DNA from: DASZUK01 sp963844575
GTDB lineage: Bacteria > Actinomycetota > Acidimicrobiia > Acidimicrobiales > RAAP-2
Direction of reading: 5' to 3'
NCBI GenBank assembly: GCA_963844575.1
Contig: CAWJOU010000005.1
Span: forward strand, 2,170,001 to 2,234,000
DNA: 64,000 nucleotides
Shown here: in pieces, positions 25,908-34,031 of the stretch
How the letters are laid out: each line of letters opens with the position of its first letter
Position numbering within the stretch: the first letter of the stretch is position 1
The notes under the pieces: model-generated
Told to the model about the DNA's origin: nothing
The model's input: only the letters and a program-made list of their open reading frames with translations
Database searches by the model: none
Made by a program: the position numbers and the translations under genes

Positions 25908-27116
25908 GTGACGAAGGCCCGGATTGTCCATGCCCGCGACCTGACCCCCGAGGACGAGGGGGCCTGGCGGGCCATGGCCGACCGGGTCGTCGAGCCCAAC
26001 CCGCTGTTCGAGCCGGACTGCGTCATCCCGGCCGCCCGCCACCAGCAGTTCGGCGACCAGATCGACATCGTCTTCGCCGAGGACGGTGGCCGGATCGTCG
26101 CCTGCCTCCCCGTCCGCGAGGTGACGCGGTGGCGCCAGTTCCCCTACCCGTTCGTCACGAACAGCGTCCGACGGATGATGTACTGCGGGACCCCGCTGGT
26201 GGACCGGGACCGCAGCGGCGAGGCGCTGGCCGCGGTGTTCGGGGCACTCCGGGACCGTCGGGGCCTGACGCACGGCCGGGTCCTGGTCCTCCAGGAGCTG
26301 ACCGAGGGCGGCGCGGTCGAAGACGCTGTCCGTGACGGAGCCCGCCGGGCCGGCCTCCCCTCTTACCGCTACGAGTCGTGGGAGCGGCCGGTCGTCGTCC
26401 GCCGGCTCGACGCCGACTACCGGGCAAGCCACGGCGGGAAATTCCTCCGCAACCTCGCTCGGCTTCGCCGGAACCTCGGGACTACCCTCGGCGGTGAAGT
26501 CGTCCGCGTCGACCGCAGCGACGACCCGACCGCCGTCCAGGAGCTCATCCGCCTGGAGGGAGCCGGCTACAAGGCTCGGACGGGCGTGGCGATGACGACC
26601 GTTCCCGGCGAGCCGGTCTACTTCGCCGAGATGGCCGACCGGTTCCGGGCAGCCGGCCGGCTCCACGTCCACTCCCTGGAGGTCGACGGTCGGGTCTGCG
26701 CGATGCAGCTGAACATCCAGGGGCGCGAGGGCCTGTTCCTGCTCAAGCTCGTCTACGACGAGGAGCTGGCCAAGTTCCGCCCCGGCCTCCAGCTCCACCT
26801 CGACGTCATCGACGACTTCCACCACTGCACCGACGCCGACTGGCTCGACACGTGCACGTACAAGGACAACGAGACCCTCCTGCGGATGTACCCCGACCGC
26901 AAGCGCTTCTGCTCGTACTTCGTGCCGCTCGGCCGCAACCCCGTCGACCGGACGGCCGCCCGCACGTTCATCGCCGGACGGCCGCTCCACAAGCGGGTCT
27001 ACGAGGCCATCGACGCCCGTCGCAACGGCCGCTCGACCGGGGGCACGAAGGCGTCTGGTGACGCAGCGCCGAAGCCGTCGGACGATCCGACGCCGGTCGC
27101 CCAGTCGGCGACCTGA
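25908..27116 (+). CDS. GNAT/FemAB-like (CelD-type) acyltransferase, paralogue 1
   Basis: 402 residues. The GTG at 25908 aligns with the starts of two paralogues (43118-44359, 44490-45851): KARIVHARDLTPEDEGAW. Conserved blocks are NPLFEPDCVIPAARHQ, VRRMMYCGTPLVD, YRYESWERP, LIRLEGAGYKARTGVA and a C-terminal LLRMYPDRKRF..YFVPLGRNPVDR. This is the Acetyltransf_6/CelD branch of the GNAT fold, related to the FemAB aminoacyl transferases. Members sit in cellulose and exosortase EPS loci and may acylate the glycan. Donor and acceptor are unknown. A disordered tail of about 35 residues ends the protein. Confidence 0.82.
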   Translation: MTKARIVHARDLTPEDEGAWRAMADRVVEPNPLFEPDCVIPAARHQQFGDQIDIVFAEDGGRIVACLPVREVTRWRQFPYPFVTNSVRRMMYCGTPLVDRDRSGEALAAVFGALRDRRGLTHGRVLVLQELTEGGAVEDAVRDGARRAGLPSYRYESWERPVVVRRLDADYRASHGGKFLRNLARLRRNLGTTLGGEVVRVDRSDDPTAVQELIRLEGAGYKARTGVAMTTVPGEPVYFAEMADRFRAAGRLHVHSLEVDGRVCAMQLNIQGREGLFLLKLVYDEELAKFRPGLQLHLDVIDDFHHCTDADWLDTCTYKDNETLLRMYPDRKRFCSYFVPLGRNPVDRTAARTFIAGRPLHKRVYEAIDARRNGRSTGGTKASGDAAPKPSDDPTPVAQSAT

Positions 27117-27160
27117 GGCGGCCCAGTCGGGTGCCCTGAGACGGGGCAGTCCGGCCGGTG

Positions 27161-28995
27161 TCAGCCGGCGGCGGCCCCGACCGGGGTCGGGTGGCCGTTG
27201 GCGGGCCGCCCGGGGGCGCGGCCGTCAGCGGCGGCCAGGCGGTGCATGTACTCGGTGACCCGCCGGCGAACGTCGGCCCGCTGGTCGGTGATGAGCAGGG
27301 CGTGCTCGAGCCCGGGGATCAGGTCGAGGCGGTAGCGCCCGGTCCGTTCGAGCCGCCGGAACGACCACGTCGTCCCGCTGAGCTTGATCGGTCGGGCCTC
27401 GCGGTCGCCGCAGATCAGCAGGACGTCGACGCCGGCGTCGGTGAGCTTCTTCAGCCAGGCGGCCGGCCGGCGCTCCCGGGCCGCGGTCAAGGCTTCGAGC
27501 GTCTCGGAGAGCTCGCGGCCACGGACGGCGAGCCGGGGAAGCGCGTGCGCAGGCCGGCGAGCCGCCCGTCGCCCCGGAACGCCTGCATGGCGGAGGGCCG
27601 GGGGATGGCGACGTGGCGCCGCGGGTCGAGGGTGTCACCGGTGACGAGCTCGGGCGGCAGGAAGGAGAGGATGGGGTTGATCGAGACGACGCCGCGGGGG
27701 AAGACGTCGAAGGCGCTGTCGAGCGCCTGGTAGGCGGAGGCGCAGAGCCCGAAGAGGACGACGTCGGAGGGGTCGTCGGGTGAGACGGCCCGGCAGACGT
27801 CGATGACGTCGTCGAACGATTCGGGGGCCCGGGTGACGAACCGCCGCTGGTCGGACTGGCGGGTCGGGCTGTCGCCGAGGCCGCTCAGGTCGAAGCGGAC
27901 GGACCGGATGCCGGACGCGGCCCATTGGCGGGCGAGGTCGACCCAGAGGCGGGCGGGACCGAGCCGGTGCTCGTTGGCGACGTTCAAGAAGATGGCCGTC
28001 GGCCCGCCGGTGCGGCCGGGTACGTCGGTGACGACGCCGAAGAGGCCGGCCGGCCCGAGGGCGGTCGGCGTCTCGACGATCGCGGTGCCGTCGGCCAGGC
28101 GGCCGATGGTGGCGGGTCCAGCCGGGCCGGGCGGGTCCAGCCGGGCCGACGTCGCCGGCACGGTCGACGACACCCAGTCGGCGATCCGGTCGATGTCGTC
28201 GTAGGGCATGACCTGGTTCGGCGACCCGGTGTCCATCAGCTCGGCCTGACCGGTGACCTCGGACCACTCGACGTGGGGCTCGTCGAGCCGCTTGGCCAGG
28301 CGGGCGAGCGGCTTTTCGGGGCGGGGGAGGACGAGCACGCGCTCGGCGAGCGGTCCGACCGTCTTGGCCAGGTCGACGGCCCGGAGGGCCTCGACGGTCG
28401 GTGCCTCGAACCGCATGCCGGGGGTCTCGACGGCGCCGTCGTCCCGGCCGGTCGATTCGGTGAACGAGAGGGCGCTCAGGGCTCGTTGCTCGGAGAGGTA
28501 GGCCTTGCCCGACACGACGGGGTCCCACAGCACGAGGCCGCCGACGTCGCCGCGTCGCTCGGCGACCGCGCCGGCGAAGGTGGCGCCGATCCGCATGCCG
28601 ACGAGCACGGTCGTCTCGGCGCCGGCCGCCCGGACGACGTCGAGGGCGGCGTCGACCGAACCGAGCCAGGCGGCCACGCGGTCCGGGTCCTGCGGGCCGC
28701 CGGCCGAGTCGCCAGTGCCGTCGTAGTCGAAGCGGAGGACGCACACGCCATGCTCGGCCAGGCGCTCGGCGAGCAGGCGAAGGGCGTAGTGGGCGTGCAT
28801 GTAGTCCCGGTCGAACGGCGGGCAGATGACCGCGCCGGCCCGGGCCCGGCCGTCGGCGGGGGTGTGGAAGAGGCCGAAGAGCGGCCGGTCGTCCGTCCCG
28901 AACCAGATCGGGGTGGTCATCGTCGGTCCTCCGGTGCCGAGTGCGGGTGCGGCCGGCGCTGTCTCGGGCGCCGGCGCGTCGAGCGGGGGGTTCAT
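27161..28995 (-). pseudogene. tandem alpha/beta-hydrolase-fold protein, paralogue of the left-edge gene, frameshifted
   Basis: The main frame (28995 to 27487) encodes two hydrolase-like halves with GMRIG and GLCASAY at the nucleophile elbows, the same degenerate pattern as in the gene at 1-1863. It then ends early. The missing C-terminus (ETLEALTAARERRPAAWLKK, VDVLLICGD, LIPGLEHALL) continues in another frame to 27161. One extra base in the G4 run at 27535-27538 restores RFPRLAVRGRELSETLEAL and full homology, so there is a one-base deletion or a sequencing error. The ATG at 28995 overlaps the flippase stop (ATGA); 28920 is an alternative start. Confidence 0.8.
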
Positions 28996-30434
28996 TGGAC
29001 TGCCGCCCCGGCGGTCAGGCCGTCGAGGGTGGCGTCGGGAGGGCCGGCGGCCGGAGCGGTCGGAGTCGAGGCCGGCCCGGGGCCCGGGACGAGCCCGTCG
29101 GCCTTGGCCGCCCGGTACGCCCGGTGCTGGAACCACCGGATGCCGACGACGCCGACGGCGGAGGTGGCGATGGCGGCGATGGCGGCGCCGTTGACGCCGT
29201 AGGCCGACGAGAGGACGGCCACGCCGACGACGGAGACGACGAGGGCGGCGGCGACGGTCCACAGCAGGCTGCGGGTGTTGCGGGTGGCCTTGAGGACGAG
29301 GATGCAGCCGAGCCCGGCGACGGACACGGTCTGGGCGATGCCGAAGAGGACGGCGGCCGTCTGCAGGTGGGCGAACTGCGGCCCGTAGACCAACGAGAGG
29401 AGCTGGCTACCGGCGATCGCGATGACGATGGTGCCGGCGGCGACGCTGGCGACGCTGATGGCGGTCACGAGCCGGGAGACTTTGAACAGGCCGGGCCAGC
29501 CGCGCTCGGCGTACGCCTTCGACGCCTCGGGCAGGCCGACGCTCCCGCCGGCTTGGATGAGGACCATCGACGGGCCGGTGACGAGCGTCTGGGCGGCCTT
29601 CAGGCCACCGAGGCCGGCGGGGCCGAGGATGAAGCCGGCGATGAAGACGTACGCCTGGGACGCGCCCCAGTTCATGAGGGAGTTGGCGACGATCCACCGG
29701 CTGATGCCCCAGTGCCGTCGGAGCAGCGCCCAGCCGTCGACGAACGGGACGACGGCCGAACGGAAGCCGTCGGCCAGCGAGTGGCGGGGCCCGAGGTGGC
29801 CGATCAGGCGGAACTGGAAGAGGCCGAAGACGGCGCCGACGAGGGCCCCGGCACCCCAGGCGGCGAGGATGACCGTCGGCCCGCGGAAGTGGCTCACGAG
29901 CACGAGCGAGAAGGCGACTGCCTCGACGACGTCGAAGACGATGTCGTTGAGCAGGGACTTCATTGGCTGGGCGGTCATGAAGCCGACCCACCGCCAGTAG
30001 TCCTGGAGGAGGAGGACGATCAGCCAGGGGGCGACGGCCAGCATGGCCACACCGAAGGTGCGCTGGCCGAACGCCATCAAGATGCCCCCGACGAGGGCGA
30101 AGCCGAGGGCGGCGATCGTCCCGAGGATGAGCTCGGACCCGGCACCGCGGCGGATGCCGAGCCGGTTCTCGGGGTCCCGGGCGTCGCCCTCGATGGCCAT
30201 CGGGTCGGTGACCAGCGAGCGATGGATGCTGGCCAGCAGCAGCCAGGCGGCGTAGGCGAGGGAGAACACGCCGAGGCCGGCCGGCCCGGACAGGCGGGCG
30301 ACGATGACGCCGACCGCGAAGTTCGACACCGACGAGAGGCACTGGTCGGCCAGCGTCAGCGCGGCCCGGCGGCTGCCGGACGCGACGGTCTTGCCGGTGG
30401 TGGCGTCGACTGGTTGCCAGGTGCGGAGCTTCAT
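28992..30434 (-). CDS. Wzx-like polysaccharide flippase
   Basis: 480 residues with about 12 to 14 membrane helices. ADQCLSSVSNFAVGVIVARL near the start is the usual oligosaccharide-flippase helix 1, and the helix spacing fits the MVF/MOP superfamily. It moves lipid-linked repeat units across the membrane. It is a close paralogue of the N-terminal third of the 1297-residue fusion at 34032-37925 (shared DQC.SS.SNFAVGV.VAR, QDYWRWVGFM, GGS.GLPEA.KA). A disordered tail of about 40 residues follows the last helix. The stop overlaps the next ATG by four bases. It lies downstream of the carrier-protein cassette on the same strand. Confidence 0.88.
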   Translation of the reverse strand: MKLRTWQPVDATTGKTVASGSRRAALTLADQCLSSVSNFAVGVIVARLSGPAGLGVFSLAYAAWLLLASIHRSLVTDPMAIEGDARDPENRLGIRRGAGSELILGTIAALGFALVGGILMAFGQRTFGVAMLAVAPWLIVLLLQDYWRWVGFMTAQPMKSLLNDIVFDVVEAVAFSLVLVSHFRGPTVILAAWGAGALVGAVFGLFQFRLIGHLGPRHSLADGFRSAVVPFVDGWALLRRHWGISRWIVANSLMNWGASQAYVFIAGFILGPAGLGGLKAAQTLVTGPSMVLIQAGGSVGLPEASKAYAERGWPGLFKVSRLVTAISVASVAAGTIVIAIAGSQLLSLVYGPQFAHLQTAAVLFGIAQTVSVAGLGCILVLKATRNTRSLLWTVAAALVVSVVGVAVLSSAYGVNGAAIAAIATSAVGVVGIRWFQHRAYRAAKADGLVPGPGPASTPTAPAAGPPDATLDGLTAGAAVQ

Positions 30435-30491
30435 GGTGCGAGTCCGACGGGGGTCGGGCGGGTCATGGCGGGGCGGCCGACGACCGCACCG

Positions 30492-31484
30492 TCAATCGCC
30501 GTACCGATCGTTCAGGATGGACGCAGCCCGTTCCCAGGCCACGGCGAGCGGCTCCATGACCGCGTAGAGGTCGACGTTGCGCCCCCGGGCCGCCCGGGCC
30601 AGCGTGAACTCGGCCGCCTTGGCGCCGGTGGAGACGGTCCGGTAGCAGTCGGCCGCCTCGGTCAGGGCCGCCTGGTCGGCGCCGTCGTCGTGGCGGGCGA
30701 GCCAGTCGACGAAGGTGGCGGCCAGCTCGCCGTTGGCGCCGAGATGGCGGCAGCTGCCGAAGGCGTAGCGGTGGAAGGCGTCCATCCCGTCGGCGGCGAT
30801 GGCCGGCAGGTCCTCGGTCATCCGCTTGGCCAGCCGGGAGACCGGGTTGTCGATCGGCCGGCGCCCGAGGTGGACGCGCAGGCGGCCGGCGACCAGGTCG
30901 AAGAGGTCGTCCGGGTTGGGCTGCACGCCGTCGACGCGGACGACCATGGCGAACGGCGGCATGGCGACGGCCATCGGGTCGGCGTGGGCGCCGAGGTGGA
31001 AGACGGCGTCGAAGTCGTCGCCCTCCAGCTCGGCGTAGCCGGCGTTGTGGAAGTACCCGAGCGCCCGCTGCTCGCGGTCGACCATCTGGACGGCGATGGT
31101 CGTCTTCTGGTGGGCCAGCTGGTAGGTGACGCCGACGGTGTCGGGCAGGTAGAAGGCGTCGACGTCGACCGGGACGAGGTGGCCCAGCCGCAGGTGGTCC
31201 TCGACGTGCTCGATCAGTGGTCGCCAGACGTTGAGCTCGTCGACGTCGATACCGTAGAGGACGCGCAGATCCTCGTCGGGGTACGTGAACATCGCCCACT
31301 GCTCGCCGTCGAAGTCGGTGCCGACGGTGAAGGCGAGGGCGGCCACCGGGTCGAGTCCCCACGAGTGGAGGATCTCGATCCACATGTCGGTGGCGCAGTT
31401 CGTCTCCGTCCAGTCGACGTCGCCCGAGTGCAGGACGTTCGACGAGTACGACGTAGCGTCGATCGGGAGGAGCTCGAGCCTCAT
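30492..31484 (-). CDS. DUF1839-family protein
   Basis: 330 residues. The conserved N-terminus (SYSSNVLHSGDVDWTETNC) and blocks such as WGLDPVAALAFTVGTDFDGE, FTYPDEDLRVLYGIDVDELN and FYLPDTVGVTYQL match DUF1839, whose role is unknown. DUF1839 genes are known to sit beside amino acid:[carrier protein] ligase genes, as here. No membrane segment or signal peptide is visible. The start ATG overlaps the ligase stop (ATGA), so translation is coupled. It is the last gene of the four-gene cassette. I infer that it acts on the aminoacyl carrier protein or its product, without direct evidence. Confidence 0.82.
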   Translation of the reverse strand: MRLELLPIDATSYSSNVLHSGDVDWTETNCATDMWIEILHSWGLDPVAALAFTVGTDFDGEQWAMFTYPDEDLRVLYGIDVDELNVWRPLIEHVEDHLRLGHLVPVDVDAFYLPDTVGVTYQLAHQKTTIAVQMVDREQRALGYFHNAGYAELEGDDFDAVFHLGAHADPMAVAMPPFAMVVRVDGVQPNPDDLFDLVAGRLRVHLGRRPIDNPVSRLAKRMTEDLPAIAADGMDAFHRYAFGSCRHLGANGELAATFVDWLARHDDGADQAALTEAADCYRTVSTGAKAAEFTLARAARGRNVDLYAVMEPLAVAWERAASILNDRYGD

Positions 31485-32452
31485 GCCCAGAGTCGCTCCC
31501 GGACGTCGGCCGGCCAGGTGGCCGGGTCGAGCCCGTGCCGGTGGAGGAGGGCGAGGACGATCCGGTCGATGCCGAAGGCGACGCACGAGCTGTGGGCGAC
31601 CTCGCCGGTGCTCGTCGTGATGTCGAACGGCTCGCCGAAGTGGTCGCGGGCGCAGTTCCCCGAGATGATGGCCGTCGGCTTCTCCTCCGAGCAGATCGGC
31701 GTGACCCCCTCCAGCTTCAAGTTCTCCTCGAGCTGGGCGGATGCCTTGAGGGTGCCGAGACGGCCGAAGAACGGGTCGTTGGCCGGCACGACGTCCATCG
31801 GCAGGTCGAGGTCGGCCAGCAGCTGGACACCCTCGGGCAGCATCGTGTCCCGGTAGGTCTGGGCGGTGTCGGGGTCCCCGACGTAGACGAGCTCGTGCAT
31901 CCGGAAGGCCACCATCCGGGCCGGGTCGGGGCTCGGCTCGTGACGGAAGCACCAGTTCTGGATCTCGAAGTAGCGGCCACCGTCGGGCAGCGTGCCGGTG
32001 CACAGCGGGTAGAGCGAGTGGCAGGCGGCCGAGCTGAGGACGACCTCGGCCGGCTCGAGCAGCTCCGGCCAGTTGCCCCCCTCGTCGTAGCGTTTCGACA
32101 GCTCCCGGTGTTCCTTGTTGCCGCCCCGGAAGACGTGGACGGACCCCATGAGGTCGGGGAACGAGTGCAGGTAGCCGGTCCGGTCGAACGTGGGCCGGAC
32201 GAGGACGGGCGGGAAGTGCACCGGCTCGAACGCGGCGCGACCGAGCTCGGTGACGAGGCGGTCGAGGGCGGTGACGATCCGCTGGTACGTGCCGGAGTAG
32301 CCGTAGACGCCCTCTTGGCCGGTGTCGAACAGGACGCCGCTCGCGAAGAGCGCTTCCCGGAAGTCGTCGTAGGCGTGGGTCCCAGCCTCGATGCGGCTTT
32401 CGGGCTCGCTCGCGGTGGGTGGGGCCTCGGTCGAAACGGTGTCGACGGTCAT
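31481..32452 (-). CDS. amino acid:[carrier protein] ligase (atypical seryl-tRNA-synthetase-like class II enzyme)
   Basis: 323 residues, the normal length of this family, which lacks the tRNA-binding domain. Class II motif 2 is seen as FEIQNWCFRHEPSPDPARM and motif 3 as AFGIDRIVLALL. The three zinc ligands known for aSerRS-type enzymes are Cys144 (AACHSLYP), Glu187 (FRMHELVYVG) and Cys290 (AHSSCVAFG). Family members activate a small amino acid with ATP and load it on the phosphopantetheine arm of a dedicated carrier protein. That protein is encoded two genes upstream. The start overlaps the dehydrogenase-like stop by one base (TGATG). Glycine or alanine is likely by family, but the specificity here is unproven. 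Confidence 0.88.
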   Translation of the reverse strand: MTVDTVSTEAPPTASEPESRIEAGTHAYDDFREALFASGVLFDTGQEGVYGYSGTYQRIVTALDRLVTELGRAAFEPVHFPPVLVRPTFDRTGYLHSFPDLMGSVHVFRGGNKEHRELSKRYDEGGNWPELLEPAEVVLSSAACHSLYPLCTGTLPDGGRYFEIQNWCFRHEPSPDPARMVAFRMHELVYVGDPDTAQTYRDTMLPEGVQLLADLDLPMDVVPANDPFFGRLGTLKASAQLEENLKLEGVTPICSEEKPTAIISGNCARDHFGEPFDITTSTGEVAHSSCVAFGIDRIVLALLHRHGLDPATWPADVRERLWA

Positions 32453-33621
32453 CACATGCCTCGGTTCATGAGCAGGAGCTGGGCGTTGTTGGCCAGGATG
32501 CGGTCGTTGTTGACCATGACCGCGCCGCCGTGGGCGTCCCGCAGCAGCCGGCCCATGGTGAGCGGCGAATCGAGCCGGTAGCCGTTGATGCCGCAGATGC
32601 CGAGGGCAGCGCCGACGATGTCGACGACCATCGTCGACGCGTTCACCTTCAGCGAGTTCATGCTGACGGTGAAGCTCAACCGGGAGAGCGCCTCCTCGTC
32701 GTCCGCGATCTCCTCGAAGCTCAGGGCGGCGCCGTGGACGAGTGACGAGAGCTGCTCGTAGAGGGTGGCCAGCTCGGCCAGCCGGAGGGCGGACGGCGGG
32801 GTGACGCCGGGGTTCTTGCGAGCCTCGGACTGGACGCTCTTGCGGGCCCGGTCGAAGGCCTCGGTGGCGATGCCAAGCCAGACGTGGCTCCACAGGATGT
32901 GCGAGACCGGGAGCATCGTCTGGGTCGAGATGTCGGCGAACGGCACCGGCAGGATGTTGGCCTCCGGGCCGGTGGCCTTCAGCGCGAACCCCCGGCTGCA
33001 GGTGCCCCGCAGGCCGAGCGTGTCCCAGTCGCTGAGCGGCTTCAGCTCGACGTCGTCACTGGTGCACAGGACGAGGGCCTGGTCGCTCGGCGGGCTGTCC
33101 GGGCCGCGCCGGCAGGTCACGAGGACGCCGTCCGCGTGCTCGCCGTAGGAGATGACCGGCGCCTGCTTCTCCAGGCGGTACCGACCGTCCTCGCGTTCGA
33201 GGGCACAGACGCTCGAACGGGTGTCGCCCCCGGTCCCGAGCTCGGTCGTCGCCGACGCGAGCAGGTACTGGTGGGTGACGAGGTCCCGCACGTAGGACTC
33301 GAGGTGGTCGTTGAGCGGGTGGCGGACGAGGCAGGCGACCTGCAGGTTGTGCATGGCGTAGACCATGGCGGTCGACGCGCAGTGCCGGGCCAGGGCGGCG
33401 GTGGCCTCGGCCACCGTGCGGAGGCTGGCCCCCTCGCCGCCGAGGTGGGTCGGCACGAGCGGGGAGAGGATCCCCTCGGCCCGCAGGGCGTCGATGGCCT
33501 CGAACGGGAAGCGGGCCTCCCGGTCGACGGCGTCGGCGTTCGGGCCGGCGACCTCGCTGGCGACGGCGGCCACCCGAGTCGGCAGGTCGACGACCGGCCG
33601 CTCGATGCTGGCCGTCGTCAT
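32452..33621 (-). CDS. acyl-CoA dehydrogenase-family flavoprotein
   Basis: 389 residues with the ACAD layout: N-terminal helices (FPFEAIDALRAEGILSPLVP), a flavin-binding middle strand domain (LLASATTELGTGGD), a WDTLGLRGTCSRGF block, and C-terminal helices. At the place of the catalytic Glu of short-chain ACADs (usually YEGT) the sequence reads HGGAVMVNND, so the base must lie elsewhere or the reaction differs. Its place between the carrier protein and the amino acid ligase suggests it oxidises an aminoacyl thioester on the carrier, as PltE/RedW oxidise prolyl-carrier proteins. This is inference. ATGA overlap with the carrier-protein gene. Confidence 0.85.
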   Translation of the reverse strand: MTTASIERPVVDLPTRVAAVASEVAGPNADAVDREARFPFEAIDALRAEGILSPLVPTHLGGEGASLRTVAEATAALARHCASTAMVYAMHNLQVACLVRHPLNDHLESYVRDLVTHQYLLASATTELGTGGDTRSSVCALEREDGRYRLEKQAPVISYGEHADGVLVTCRRGPDSPPSDQALVLCTSDDVELKPLSDWDTLGLRGTCSRGFALKATGPEANILPVPFADISTQTMLPVSHILWSHVWLGIATEAFDRARKSVQSEARKNPGVTPPSALRLAELATLYEQLSSLVHGAALSFEEIADDEEALSRLSFTVSMNSLKVNASTMVVDIVGAALGICGINGYRLDSPLTMGRLLRDAHGGAVMVNNDRILANNAQLLLMNRGM

Positions 33622-33869
33622 GACGACGCCCCGACGGTCGTCAGGTCGGTGATGGCGTCACGGATGGCGGCCACCGACGCGAACGTGCTCCGCCGGAGCA
33701 TGGCCTCCGGGAACTCGAAGTCGAAGGCGTCCTCCAAGGCCAGCATCACGTTGACGTTGGCGTGGGACGTCATCCCGGCCTCGAACAGGTCGTCGTCGTC
33801 GGAAAGCGTGGCGATGTCGACGGGGATCCGACCGTGCGTAGCCAGAATCTGACGAATCTCGTCCTCCAT
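33618..33869 (-). CDS. acyl/aminoacyl carrier protein
   Basis: 83 residues. The predicted phosphopantetheine site is Ser35 in LFEAGMTSHANV; a typical helix 2 follows (VNVMLALEDAFDFEFPEAM). TSH in place of the common DSL marks the carrier proteins that go with amino acid:[carrier protein] ligases. It is the first gene of the overlapping cassette that ends at 30492. GGAAG precedes the ATG at 33869, and a GTATCAC motif lies 155 bases upstream. It would hold the activated amino acid as a thioester in the cytoplasm. Confidence 0.88.
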   Translation of the reverse strand: MEDEIRQILATHGRIPVDIATLSDDDDLFEAGMTSHANVNVMLALEDAFDFEFPEAMLRRSTFASVAAIRDAITDLTTVGASS

Positions 33870-34023
33870 TGCTTCCTTTCGTGGGCGTCGGTCGTGCCCC
33901 TTGCCGGGACCTGTCCCGCCGGAGCGGCAGTCGAGAGGGTTCCCCCGACCTGCACCTCGGAGCCGGGCTCGTCGGTGGGCAGGCGTTGCGGTGTGTCGAA
34001 GAAGAGAGCGGTCAGGCGGCGGC

Positions 34024-34030
34024 GTGATAC
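34024..34030 (-). promoter_or_regulatory. GTATCAC motif before the carrier-protein cassette
   Basis: Reads GACGTATCACG on the minus strand, 155 bases before the start at 33869 and just after the stop of the fusion gene. Confidence 0.5.
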
Positions 34031-34031
34031 G

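Noticed and set aside
28920..28995. The ATG at 28920 as the start of the second hydrolase
   Set aside because: It is possible by homology, but the ATG at 28995 overlaps the flippase stop in the ATGA manner common in this locus, so I preferred it and note the alternative.
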